Part shown: piece by piece, positions 1 to 6,542 of the stretch | Layout of the letters: every line of letters starts with the position of its first letter | Numbering within the stretch: the first letter of the stretch is position 1 | Assembly (NCBI GenBank): GCA_964453155.1 | Contig: CAYVQU010000151.1 | Location: 1-13,346 of the forward strand | Direction of reading: 5' to 3' | Source of the DNA: CAYVQU01 sp964453155 | Lineage (GTDB): Bacteria > Chloroflexota > Anaerolineae > Anaerolineales > UBA11858 | DNA: 13,346 nt | Program-made: the position numbers and the translations under genes | Notes under the pieces: generated by a model | Seen by the model: the letters and a program-made list of their open reading frames with translations, nothing else | Databases searched by the model: none | Told to the model about the DNA's origin: nothing

Positions 1-73
1 TTTGTTGCTCAACGCTTCTGTTTTGCCTGAGTTACTGCAGTAGAGTCACAAGTTGAAACCAAAATTTGCCCCG

Positions 74-122
74 GTTGTGCGGAATATCAGGCTCACTTTA
101 TCAAAAGTACAAACCGCACAAC
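74..122. promoter_or_regulatory. 9-bp inverted repeat in the leader of the first gene
   Basis: GTTGTGCGG at 74-82 is matched by its reverse complement CCGCACAAC at 114-122, with 31 nt between. It lies just upstream of the ribosome binding site of the secreted repeat protein, so it could form a long-loop hairpin in the mRNA leader or mark paired protein-binding sites. I see no convincing -35/-10 pair. Function is not shown by the sequence. Confidence 0.3.
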
Positions 123-148
123 ACATTGTCTAAAAAGGAGACAAAACG

Positions 149-964
149 ATGTTCAAGAATAAGAAAGTTTTCACAATTGTGTTGGTCAGTGCCCTTGTGG
201 CCGCGGTAGCTTTTGGTGTGGTGGCTTATGCCCCGGTTGTAACCGCCAGCGCCGCCGAAATCGTTGAAGATGGCCTCGCCCGGCGGGGCGGACCCGTTGG
301 TGGCCGCGGTGGTCAACGCGGTGGCGGTGACAGCGCTTATTTAGCTGAAGCCCTGGGCATTACCGAAGAAGAACTCCAGGCCGCGTTCGAAGAAGTTCGA
401 GCCGCCGGGAAGCCCGAAGAAGGTTCCGAGAAAGGTGCGCAACTGGCTGCTGCCCTGGGCATCACCGTTGAAGAACTGGATGCCGCTCGTGAAGCTGCCC
501 AAGACGCGGCCTTAGCCGCCGCCATCGCCGAAGGTAAGATCACGGAAGAAGAAGCTGCTCTGATCGAAGCCCGGCAAGCCCTGCGTGACTATATGGACCA
601 GGAAGAAATGCTGGCTTCAGCTTTAGGCCTCACTACCGCTGAATTAGCCGCTGCCAAAGAAGCCGGTCAGAAAATCCCCGATCTGCTCGAAGAACTCGGA
701 TTAGATCAAGAAACCTTCCAGGCCAACATAGAAGCTGCTCGAGATGCAGCCCTTGACCAGGCCGTCTCCGATGGGATTATCACCCAGGATCAGGCCGACG
801 AGATTGGTGAAGGTGGTTTCGGTGGCCCCAAAGGCACCAGCGGTAAAGGTGGTCGGGGTGGACGCGGTGGTCAACAAGGTGGCCCTGGCAATAACCAGGA
901 AGGCCCAGGTGGCAATGGCCGTCCCGACGGTCAACGCCCAACCGATACGGGAGACAACAGCTAA
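149..964 (+). CDS. secreted helical-repeat protein with Gly/Arg-rich tail
   Basis: The 271-residue product starts with a classic signal peptide: basic KNKK, a hydrophobic stretch to about residue 33, and a likely cleavage at ASA/AE near residue 36. After a short Gly/Arg segment come repeats opening ALGIT-EEL (residues 68, 102, 158; a looser ELGLDQET copy near 182). Each resembles a helix-turn-helix unit rich in Ala and Glu. Two of them continue into an AALxxAxxxGxIT-xxxAxxI motif typical of short secreted bacterial proteins of unknown role. The last ~55 residues are low complexity (Gly, Arg, Lys, Gln, Pro, Asn) and look disordered. The ATG at 149 is set by AAGGAG at 135-140. The gene is monocistronic, ending in a terminator at 991-1013. 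I do not recognise a named family with certainty; metal or polyanion binding is possible but not shown. Confidence 0.85.
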   Translation: MFKNKKVFTIVLVSALVAAVAFGVVAYAPVVTASAAEIVEDGLARRGGPVGGRGGQRGGGDSAYLAEALGITEEELQAAFEEVRAAGKPEEGSEKGAQLAAALGITVEELDAAREAAQDAALAAAIAEGKITEEEAALIEARQALRDYMDQEEMLASALGLTTAELAAAKEAGQKIPDLLEELGLDQETFQANIEAARDAALDQAVSDGIITQDQADEIGEGGFGGPKGTSGKGGRGGRGGQQGGPGNNQEGPGGNGRPDGQRPTDTGDNS

Positions 965-990
965 GTCAGTACAACCAAAACTAAATTATT

Positions 991-1020
991 GAGCGGAGCC
1001 TAAGGCTCCGCTCTTTGTTC
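991..1020 (+). terminator. rho-independent terminator of the secreted repeat protein gene
   Basis: A perfect 10-bp stem, GAGCGGAGCC (991-1000) and GGCTCCGCTC (1004-1013), closes a TAA loop and is followed by TTTGTTC. It starts 26 nt after the stop codon at 962-964. Confidence 0.9.
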
Positions 1021-1059
1021 TTAAATACCAAGGTATAAATGCACTATCACAACATTTAA

Positions 1060-1206
1060 TATCTCATGTTACGCAGTAGCATCCTGAGTAGGTCCGGAGG
1101 ACCATATCGAAGGGTGTGGGTCTCCCGAAAAATCACCCTTCGATACTCTATCGCTACTCAGGATGATTTTTCTAGCTTTGTTTTCTGTTGTGCGTAACAT
1201 GAGTTA
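1060..1206. repeat. palindromic element, copy 1 (TAACTSATGTTACGCA ends)
   Basis: This 147-bp element fills the gap between two convergent genes. Its ends are inverted repeats: left 1060-1075 and right 1191-1206 match at 15 of 16 positions, with the inner 13 (CTCATGTTACGCA) perfect. Inside are nested arms: CATCCTGAGTAG (1080-1091) with CTACTCAGGATG (1154-1165), a mini-hairpin GGTCC-GGA-GGACC (1091-1103), and TATCGAAGGGTG (1105-1116) with CACCCTTCGATA (1134-1145). A second copy lies at 9429-9577. The right-hand TTA is, on the minus strand, the TAA stop of the deacetylase gene. No coding capacity is visible, so it is a MITE-like or REP-like element. Confidence 0.9.
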
Positions 1207-1950
1207 GTATAAACTATACGGTGGTAATTCCCCGATGGCCAGCCGCTCCCCATTAACGCCTGGAAATTTATCCATCGCCACCGGCGCCGGGGAATAAAAC
1301 GCTTCGCCATACAAAGCCCCAATCATGGCACCAAACCAAATCGCCCGGGCTTCTAAAGTGCGTAGAAAATTGGGGCTGCTGAGCGCGGTTTCAATCCCGG
1401 TTTCGGTTCGTTGAAATTGGCTCTGGTAAGCTGCGACCACTTTCAGCTTCTGTACCCAAACCGCAGAGACATCGATCACAAACGAAGGTCGGAAAGGAGA
1501 ATGGAGGGAGTAATAGTATGTCCGCTCTGGGCGGTAGGGGTTGCCAGTGCCCACTTTTTGTACCCCGGCGAAGAAACAAGCATTTTGGAGTAGTTTTCCA
1601 GCCGCCATATGGTCGGGATGGCGGTCTTCCCAATAGGGGATCAACACAATCCGAGGCCGAGTCTCCCGAATGAGGGTAATGATGGGATCACGGTGAGTGT
1701 GGTCGGTACCAATTAAAGTGTCTGGCAATCCGATCGAAAACCGATCACACAAACCTAGTTGTTTGGCCGCGTTTTGACGCTCCCTTTCCCTTCCTTCAGG
1801 AGTGCCACGACTGGACGATTCACCTAAACTCAAATCGGCAATCGCCACTCGCAACCCCCGTTCCACCGCTAACAAAAGACTTCCACCACAGCCAAATTCG
1901 GCATCGTCCGGATGAGGTGAAAAGGCCAGAATATCGAGGGGTTGATTCAT
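1204..1950 (-). CDS. bshB1: PIG-L family deacetylase, bacillithiol pathway BshB1
   Basis: The 248-residue product matches BshB1, the zinc deacetylase that turns GlcNAc-malate into GlcN-malate, the second step of bacillithiol synthesis in the cytoplasm. The N-terminal motif HPDDAE (H13, D15, D16) and the later RHPDH (H114) give the expected two-His/one-Asp zinc site plus catalytic Asp of the PIG-L/LmbE fold. Other family-typical segments are a GESSSRGTPE loop, GLPDTLI, and a C-terminal PSFVIDVS...KLKVVAAYQSQF stretch. Length is normal for the family. The ATG at 1948-1950 overlaps the TGA of the preceding gene (ATGA), so translation is probably coupled. Its stop codon lies in the outer end of a palindromic element. 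Some PIG-L enzymes have other substrates (for example mycothiol conjugates), but the adjacent bshA makes the bacillithiol role likely. Confidence 0.9.
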   Translation of the reverse strand: MNQPLDILAFSPHPDDAEFGCGGSLLLAVERGLRVAIADLSLGESSSRGTPEGRERERQNAAKQLGLCDRFSIGLPDTLIGTDHTHRDPIITLIRETRPRIVLIPYWEDRHPDHMAAGKLLQNACFFAGVQKVGTGNPYRPERTYYYSLHSPFRPSFVIDVSAVWVQKLKVVAAYQSQFQRTETGIETALSSPNFLRTLEARAIWFGAMIGALYGEAFYSPAPVAMDKFPGVNGERLAIGELPPYSLY

Positions 1951-3158
1951 AATAAACCTACCGGTAAATTCTTCCTTGGGGGCGACGCGGTCAGATAGCG
2001 GTAGATCAGGCTGTCAACCTGACCATTTTTAGGGCGGTTCGCACTGTTAGGGATCAAAACGGGGATGCGGGGCTGACCAAATACTTGTTCAAGAACGTCA
2101 TTCATAATGATCCCGAAATAAATCCCTGAACTGACACCCCCGACCAAGCCACTTACCAGATCAAACATAAATAAGGGCAGGCTGATATCCACGCTCCACC
2201 GCTGCGTTTGGCTGAGTTCGGCGATAGAAAGGGTGCCATTTCCTAAAAAAAAGCGATATCCCGCCCCACATCGGCAGGCAGCCGCTGCGTATTGATCCCC
2301 GCCCGCAGCGACCCGTCGCAATCTCAGCCGCCGTTGACATTGCGGACAGGAATAATTCAAGGGCAGGTAATCGTCCGCCAGGGGTTTCATTACCGGATAG
2401 ATATTGCTGCACACCAGGGATTCAATCGTGGTATTGCAGACCTGAATGACCGCCTCAATTTGGTTGATCACGAGATTGATCTGGTCGGTGAGGATATTTT
2501 GGGTTAATAGGTCCGAAACAATGACTGGGGTAGGGTGTAAATTTGCCTGAGTTGCCAACAAAAACTGAGTGGTGCGATGGTTGAATTCACTTAGTTTAGT
2601 GATCGAATTTTGGTTGAAGATCTGGCGCAGTCGATCATATCTTTTAATCGCTGTGGTTCGTTTTTTCTCACCGCTGACGGTTTGCTTGACAAAAATCCCG
2701 AGTTTTTCTATCGCCTGATCGAGGCGCACCCGGTCGAGGTCCACAAACCGGAGTTCGGTATCCTTAACTGCCAATGGGCAGATGGGGATCGATTGGATTT
2801 TTCCGAACAATGGCCAATAGATACGGGTCATGATCTTATCTGCTCCGGCGCGATCGGTGTCGATCCACACAAAAACGGAGGTGACATCTTCAGCTTGCTC
2901 CATCTTGGCTAATAGTTTCATGCGATCGAGCATCGATTGGGTGCAATCTACATAAACCTGTTGGTGAGAGAAAACTAACTTGGCGGGATCATGCCCTAAC
3001 ATCTCAGTCAACGCCGGATTGGTTGGCACCCGCAATTGCGAGCTGAAAGCACCTCGACTGGCGAATACACCTTTCGATTCCAGGAATTTCCGGCCGTGGC
3101 CGGTATGGATCAAATCTTCGATTGTTTGCATTTCATTCTTCTCCATCTGATCGTTCAC
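1947..3158 (-). CDS. divergent BshC-like protein (candidate cysteine-adding enzyme) with zinc-ribbon motif
   Basis: The 403-residue product lies between bshA and bshB1 with 4-nt overlaps at both ends, the place where the cysteine-adding BshC would be expected. Similarity to BshC is faint: LVFSHQQ resembles the VxGQQ loop, followed by a helix and FVWIDTDRAGADKI, resembling the FWxxxEDHD region. A middle section (~150-260) is helical and may be a coiled coil, and near the end GLVGGVSSGIYF...IPVLIPN resembles a late Rossmann segment. It is shorter than typical BshC (about 540 residues). It has C271-x2-C274-x20-C295-x-C297, a zinc-ribbon-like cluster I do not associate with BshC. The start is a GTG overlapping the bshA TGA; an ATG at 3129-3131 (codon 10) has a better GGAG nine bases upstream and may be the true start. 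The role is inferred from context. Alternative: an unrelated accessory protein of the operon. Confidence 0.6.
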   Translation of the reverse strand: MNDQMEKNEMQTIEDLIHTGHGRKFLESKGVFASRGAFSSQLRVPTNPALTEMLGHDPAKLVFSHQQVYVDCTQSMLDRMKLLAKMEQAEDVTSVFVWIDTDRAGADKIMTRIYWPLFGKIQSIPICPLAVKDTELRFVDLDRVRLDQAIEKLGIFVKQTVSGEKKRTTAIKRYDRLRQIFNQNSITKLSEFNHRTTQFLLATQANLHPTPVIVSDLLTQNILTDQINLVINQIEAVIQVCNTTIESLVCSNIYPVMKPLADDYLPLNYSCPQCQRRLRLRRVAAGGDQYAAAACRCGAGYRFFLGNGTLSIAELSQTQRWSVDISLPLFMFDLVSGLVGGVSSGIYFGIIMNDVLEQVFGQPRIPVLIPNSANRPKNGQVDSLIYRYLTASPPRKNLPVGLL

Positions 3159-4363
3159 ATTGCGATGACCCTACCAACCCCCGAAAAAGCAGGCTGCCGT
3201 TGGATATACGTCATCATGCCAGTTTGAACGCGTTCTAACCGTTGGGTACGATATAAGGTCTCATATTGTGAGATGATCGCGGCGCGGTCAAACGTTTGGG
3301 CATGGCGCCGGGCCGCAACCCCCATTTGCCGCTGACGGGGTGGATTTGTGAGAATATCCACCCCCAATTTAATGGCGCGCGCTTCATCGCCAGGATTAAA
3401 ATGCCCCCCCGTGATCCCATCCAATACAACTTCGGGCAATCCACCCACGTTGGTACTCACAACCGGTACCCCACAAGCCATAGCCTCCAACGCGACAAGG
3501 GAAAAACTCTCATTCAGGCTGGTCAGGAGCATCAAGTCGGTTTGGGCCAGCAGCGGGGCCACTTCCCTTTGCAGACCCCAGTAGTGCACATCTTGTTCAA
3601 TGCCGTTCTCCTTAAATATGGCCCTAACCTGATCCATATCTGGACCATCACCGATCAGCCAAAGTTCAGCCGCCATTTGCTGGCGAATCCCAACAAAGAT
3701 TCGGGCCATGCTGGGGGCATTTTTTACCGGTCGAAAATTAGAAACGTGCACTAACCGCGGTTTGGTATGTGAAATCCCCAAAATCCGGTTTTCTTGCGGT
3801 CTGAAACGGCTTAAATCAACATAGTTATAAATTACCTGCGGGGGCTTAGGAAGCTGAAATACATTTTGCGAAAATTGGGCGTAGTTGTTGGATACCGTCG
3901 TTAGCGCCGCCATCTTCGGCAGAATTTTGGCAAGATAGGAACCAATTTGGGGATCACAGCCATAAACGCTGACATCCGTCCCATGCAACGTCCCCACGAT
4001 AGCTGGCGCCTGCGTTCCTAACCGGCGTTGGATCATGAGCGCCGCGCGGGCGAATGGCACCGCGTAATGAAAATGAAGCACTTCGATTTTTTCGCGCGCC
4101 ACAATTCTGACAACTTGGGCAATAAAAATGTCCAGGTCTTCTGAGGGCCAATTGGTAATCAGGCAGGCAGGATGTTCACCGTTGGCCCACTCGGGAACCA
4201 CCGTATGAACTTTGACGCCAGTGCTTTGAATCCACTGACCAAACGGCACCGTCCGGCTAAAAAGATGAACCTGATGCTGGCGTTGAGCCAGCCCAATGGC
4301 CAGTTCGGTGGCAACCCGGGCACTCCCCCCGAAACTGGCGTGACATAAGATACCGATACGCAT
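3155..4363 (-). CDS. bshA: N-acetyl-alpha-D-glucosaminyl L-malate synthase BshA (GT4 glycosyltransferase)
   Basis: This 402-residue GT-B glycosyltransferase would join UDP-GlcNAc to L-malate, the first step of bacillithiol synthesis. It opens MRIGILCHASFGGSARVATELA, the Gly-rich N-terminal loop seen in BshA. It continues with LHFHYAVP, LHGTDVSVYG, TTVSNNYAQ, VIYNYVDLSRF and VHVSNFRPVKN, all close to BshA. The GT4 donor site ExxxxxxxE is at E285 and E293 (ESFSLVALE), followed by AMACGVPVVSTNVGGLPE. I chose the ATG at 4361-4363 because GGAGGAG (4373-4379) sits at ideal distance and homologues begin with this methionine; an in-frame ATG at 4408 would add 15 unrelated residues and bury that site. 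It is first in a three-gene operon. Generic GT4 enzymes are the alternative, but the neighbouring bshB1 supports BshA. Confidence 0.9.
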   Translation of the reverse strand: MRIGILCHASFGGSARVATELAIGLAQRQHQVHLFSRTVPFGQWIQSTGVKVHTVVPEWANGEHPACLITNWPSEDLDIFIAQVVRIVAREKIEVLHFHYAVPFARAALMIQRRLGTQAPAIVGTLHGTDVSVYGCDPQIGSYLAKILPKMAALTTVSNNYAQFSQNVFQLPKPPQVIYNYVDLSRFRPQENRILGISHTKPRLVHVSNFRPVKNAPSMARIFVGIRQQMAAELWLIGDGPDMDQVRAIFKENGIEQDVHYWGLQREVAPLLAQTDLMLLTSLNESFSLVALEAMACGVPVVSTNVGGLPEVVLDGITGGHFNPGDEARAIKLGVDILTNPPRQRQMGVAARRHAQTFDRAAIISQYETLYRTQRLERVQTGMMTYIQRQPAFSGVGRVIAM

Positions 4364-4530
4364 GAATCTTTCTCCTCCAGCCCACAGTAAAGGCGACTGC
4401 TGAAACAATCGCTACAAACCGGCTGATAATTTCTGTTGTGGCGCCGGGGTAGATCTCACTGCGGGTGATATTAAATTGGTTATAGAATTGGAACCGGGAG
4501 CAAGCGCGTTGCTCTATTGGGTCAATTTCA

Positions 4531-4555
4531 ACCAGGCCTGACCCCTACGCCTGGT
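4531..4555. repeat. 7-bp hairpin in the bshA upstream region
   Basis: ACCAGGC (4531-4537) pairs with GCCTGGT (4549-4555) around an 11-nt loop. No T-run follows on either strand, so it does not look like a terminator. It may be a regulatory dyad or chance. Confidence 0.25.
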
Positions 4556-4694
4556 CAAATTACAAATTTCGTTTTTCTTAATCTATACATTCTTTCACAC
4601 GACCAAAGAGGGAAAACCAGATATTGGCAGTAGGTGGCAATACTTCAATCGCGATAATTCGCACTGCACACCGCTATTTCGATAGACATGTAAG

Positions 4695-4710
4695 TTAGAT
4701 ACATATCTAA
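4695..4710. promoter_or_regulatory. candidate operator: 16-bp dyad TTAGATA-CA-TATCTAA
   Basis: TTAGATA (4695-4701) and TATCTAA (4704-4710) are perfect inverted half-sites two bases apart. Size and symmetry fit a dimeric HTH repressor site, about 125 bp upstream of the rightward gene and about 330 bp upstream of bshA. The DNA around it is AT-rich, which raises the chance of an accidental dyad. Which regulator would bind is unknown; it does not resemble the palindrome in front of the TetR gene. Confidence 0.35.
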
Positions 4711-4833
4711 TATTATAACGATATCCGGCAATGGTGTCAAGTATTACCAATGATAACTATATTTGCTATATTCGAAATTGCTCCGTAAGGTACAATCGCC
4801 CCGGGAGGTCTGATTCTTGGAGGCCTGTACACC

Positions 4834-5811
4834 ATGCAGCAGTTTATCAAAACAACCTTAAACCCAGCCCATTTTCATGGACATGATAAATCTCCCCCGT
4901 TTTTCGAGGGCTGGTATTTCAAGCTAGTTACCGCCAGTGAATCGCACCGGTTGGCAATTATTCCAGGGATATTTTTGGGGGAAAATGGACATACCTTCGT
5001 ACAAGTGCTGGATGGGAATTCGGCCCAATCACGGTATCATCGTTTCGATCTGGCTGACTTTTGGGCCTCCCGAACGGATTTCGAGATCGAAATTGGTCCC
5101 AATTATTTTTCCCAAACTGAAATAACCTTGGAAATCGAAGATGCTCTTGGTCAGATATCGGGTTCGTTAAGTTTCGAGGGCTTATCTCCCTGGCCGGTTT
5201 CGCTGATATCACCCGGAATCATGGGGTGGTATGCCTGGGTGCCAAAAATGGAATGCTATCATGGGGTGCTCAGTCTGGATCATACCATCCAGGGCGCGCT
5301 CACGATCGATGGGGTGCTGATCGATTTTTCAGGCGGCCGCGGCTATATCGAGAAAGATTGGGGGCAATCTTTTCCCGAGGCTTACATCTGGTTTCAGGGC
5401 AATCACTTTGAAACGCCGGGAACCTCGTTGACGGCTTCGGTGGCCATCATTCCCTGGCTGAAAAATGCCTTCCGCGGTTTCATCATCGGATTCTGGCACG
5501 ATCAGGTTCTCCATCGATTTGCAACCTACAACGGCGCAAAAATTGAGCACTTATCCGTTACCGATCAGCAGGTAACCTGGGTTGTCCGCAACCGTGCCTA
5601 CCGGTTAGAAATGACCGTGAGCCGTACCGCAGGCGGCCGCCTCCATGAACCAACCCGTGCTAAGATGCTGCAGCGGGTGGAGGAATCGATGACTGCAACG
5701 GTAGAAATTCGCTTGACAACATTACCGGGCGCGGTGATTTTCCACGAGATTGGTCGTAACGTGGGCTTGGAAGTTCAGGGGGATATCGCCAGGCTGCTGA
5801 CCCTGAAATAG
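4834..5811 (+). CDS. tocopherol cyclase-like family protein
   Basis: The 325-residue product has the hallmarks of the tocopherol cyclase-like family (Pfam Tocopherol_cycl). It opens with an N-terminal NPAHFHGHDKSPPFFEGWYFK motif, then HTFVQVLDG, a central SPGIMGWYAWVPKMECYHGVLS segment, the GGRGYIEKDWGQSFPEAYIWFQGNHF signature and a late FRGFIIGFWHD. These are the conserved Trp/Tyr/Gly-rich blocks of the beta-barrel fold. In plants and cyanobacteria the family closes the chroman ring of tocopherol. The many shorter bacterial members, often in heterotrophs, have no proven substrate, so cyclisation of a quinone or prenyl lipid is only a family-level guess. No signal peptide or membrane segment is seen. 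The ATG follows GGAGG (4819-4823) by ten bases. An 88-bp gap separates it from the TetR gene, which has its own palindrome, so it may be a separate transcript. Confidence 0.85.
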   Translation: MQQFIKTTLNPAHFHGHDKSPPFFEGWYFKLVTASESHRLAIIPGIFLGENGHTFVQVLDGNSAQSRYHRFDLADFWASRTDFEIEIGPNYFSQTEITLEIEDALGQISGSLSFEGLSPWPVSLISPGIMGWYAWVPKMECYHGVLSLDHTIQGALTIDGVLIDFSGGRGYIEKDWGQSFPEAYIWFQGNHFETPGTSLTASVAIIPWLKNAFRGFIIGFWHDQVLHRFATYNGAKIEHLSVTDQQVTWVVRNRAYRLEMTVSRTAGGRLHEPTRAKMLQRVEESMTATVEIRLTTLPGAVIFHEIGRNVGLEVQGDIARLLTLK

Positions 5812-5866
5812 ATTTCCCAAATACCCATAAAATCTGGGGAAAAACGCGTATACTGTGGTATATATT

Positions 5867-5889
5867 AGAAGCGACCGATGGTCGCTTCT
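5867..5889. promoter_or_regulatory. candidate TetR operator: 10-bp inverted repeat around GAT
   Basis: AGAAGCGACC (5867-5876) and GGTCGCTTCT (5880-5889) are perfect inverted repeats separated by GAT. The dyad ends one base before GGAG (5890-5893) and 11 bases before the TetR start codon. Possible -10 boxes TATACT (5849-5854) and TATATT (5861-5866) lie immediately upstream, though no good -35 is seen. Position, length and symmetry fit an autoregulatory operator of the adjacent TetR protein; a translation-blocking mRNA hairpin is the alternative. Confidence 0.65.
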
Positions 5890-5899
5890 GGAGTTAAGG

Positions 5900-6496
5900 A
5901 TGCCTAAAGGAATCGAACGGACCCCCCAACAAAACCAAACCCGGCGGCTAGAAATTGCCCACGCCGCCGCGGATTTAATCTTTCGGCAGGGTTTTGCTGA
6001 ATCGTCTGTGAGCCAAATCGCGGCCGCGGCTGGAATCGGAAAGTCGACCCTGTATGATTTTTTCAAAACCAAAGATGAGATCATTTTATTGCTGCTCGAG
6101 GAGCCCTTGGCCGAAATCATCCGCGCGGCCCAACAGATCGTCAACGATACCGGCAGCGTAGTCGACCAGATCGAGCAAATACTCCACATGCATTTAGGGG
6201 TACTTCTCCGCGATAGAGCTTTTATTTTGAAGCTGAGTTTTGAGTCGCAGCGCTTACCGTTACGGGTGCAAGCCCAGCATGAAGTCAAACGGCAGGTCTA
6301 TCAAGATTTGATAGTGGAACTCATCAAAACCGGCATTGCAGACGGCAGTTTGCGGGACATAGATGCCGATATGCTGATGAAAATGTTACTCACAACCTTA
6401 ATGACCGTGGTCGCAACTGCCCGCCCGGTCGGAACACCGCGAGAAATGCTGGATAAGGCCTTAAATATTGTCTTGAGAGGCGCTCTAGAGGAATGA
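5900..6496 (+). CDS. TetR/AcrR family transcriptional regulator
   Basis: The 198-residue product has the typical TetR plan. The N-terminal DNA-binding domain is RRLEIAHAAADLIFRQGF, then ESSVSQIAAAAGIGKSTLYDFFKTKDEII, with the recognition helix around residues 36-55. A helical ligand-binding and dimerisation domain fills the rest. Length is normal. I chose the ATG at 5900 because GGAG lies six bases upstream; an in-frame GTG at 5855 would translate through the palindrome and has no ribosome site. It is followed after 46 bp by an acyltransferase and then a VOC-fold protein on the same strand, so it probably controls these and itself. The inducer is unknown. Confidence 0.9.
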   Translation: MPKGIERTPQQNQTRRLEIAHAAADLIFRQGFAESSVSQIAAAAGIGKSTLYDFFKTKDEIILLLLEEPLAEIIRAAQQIVNDTGSVVDQIEQILHMHLGVLLRDRAFILKLSFESQRLPLRVQAQHEVKRQVYQDLIVELIKTGIADGSLRDIDADMLMKMLLTTLMTVVATARPVGTPREMLDKALNIVLRGALEE

Positions 6497-6542
6497 TAAA
6501 TAAACGTCAAACCAACTTTCCCCAATCCAAAAGGACATTGAC

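Larger units (their letters stand above)
4364..4833. other. divergent intergenic region between bshA and the tocopherol-cyclase-like gene
   Basis: No gene is supported in these 470 bases, which lie between two divergently transcribed genes and must hold both promoters. It is AT-rich toward 4680-4800. It contains two dyads listed separately (4531-4555 and 4695-4710). Ribosome binding sites flank it: GGAGGAG for bshA and GGAGG at 4819-4823 for the rightward gene. I could not find a -35/-10 pair with good spacing on either strand. Confidence 0.6.

Noticed and set aside
337..934. Minus-strand open frames inside the secreted repeat gene (337-543 and 701-934)
   Set aside because: They are Ala/Ser/Thr-rich reflections of the biased codons of the real gene and lack ribosome sites.
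4364..4408. Longer bshA starting at the ATG at 4408
   Set aside because: It adds 15 residues not typical of the family and would bury the strong GGAGGAG site that precedes the ATG at 4361-4363.
5813..5842. Terminator after the tocopherol-cyclase-like gene
   Set aside because: Only a 6-bp TTTCCC/GGGAAA pairing with a long loop and no T-run is present.
5855..5899. Upstream GTG start for the TetR gene
   Set aside because: It would translate through the palindrome, has no ribosome site, and the ATG at 5900 has GGAG at good spacing.
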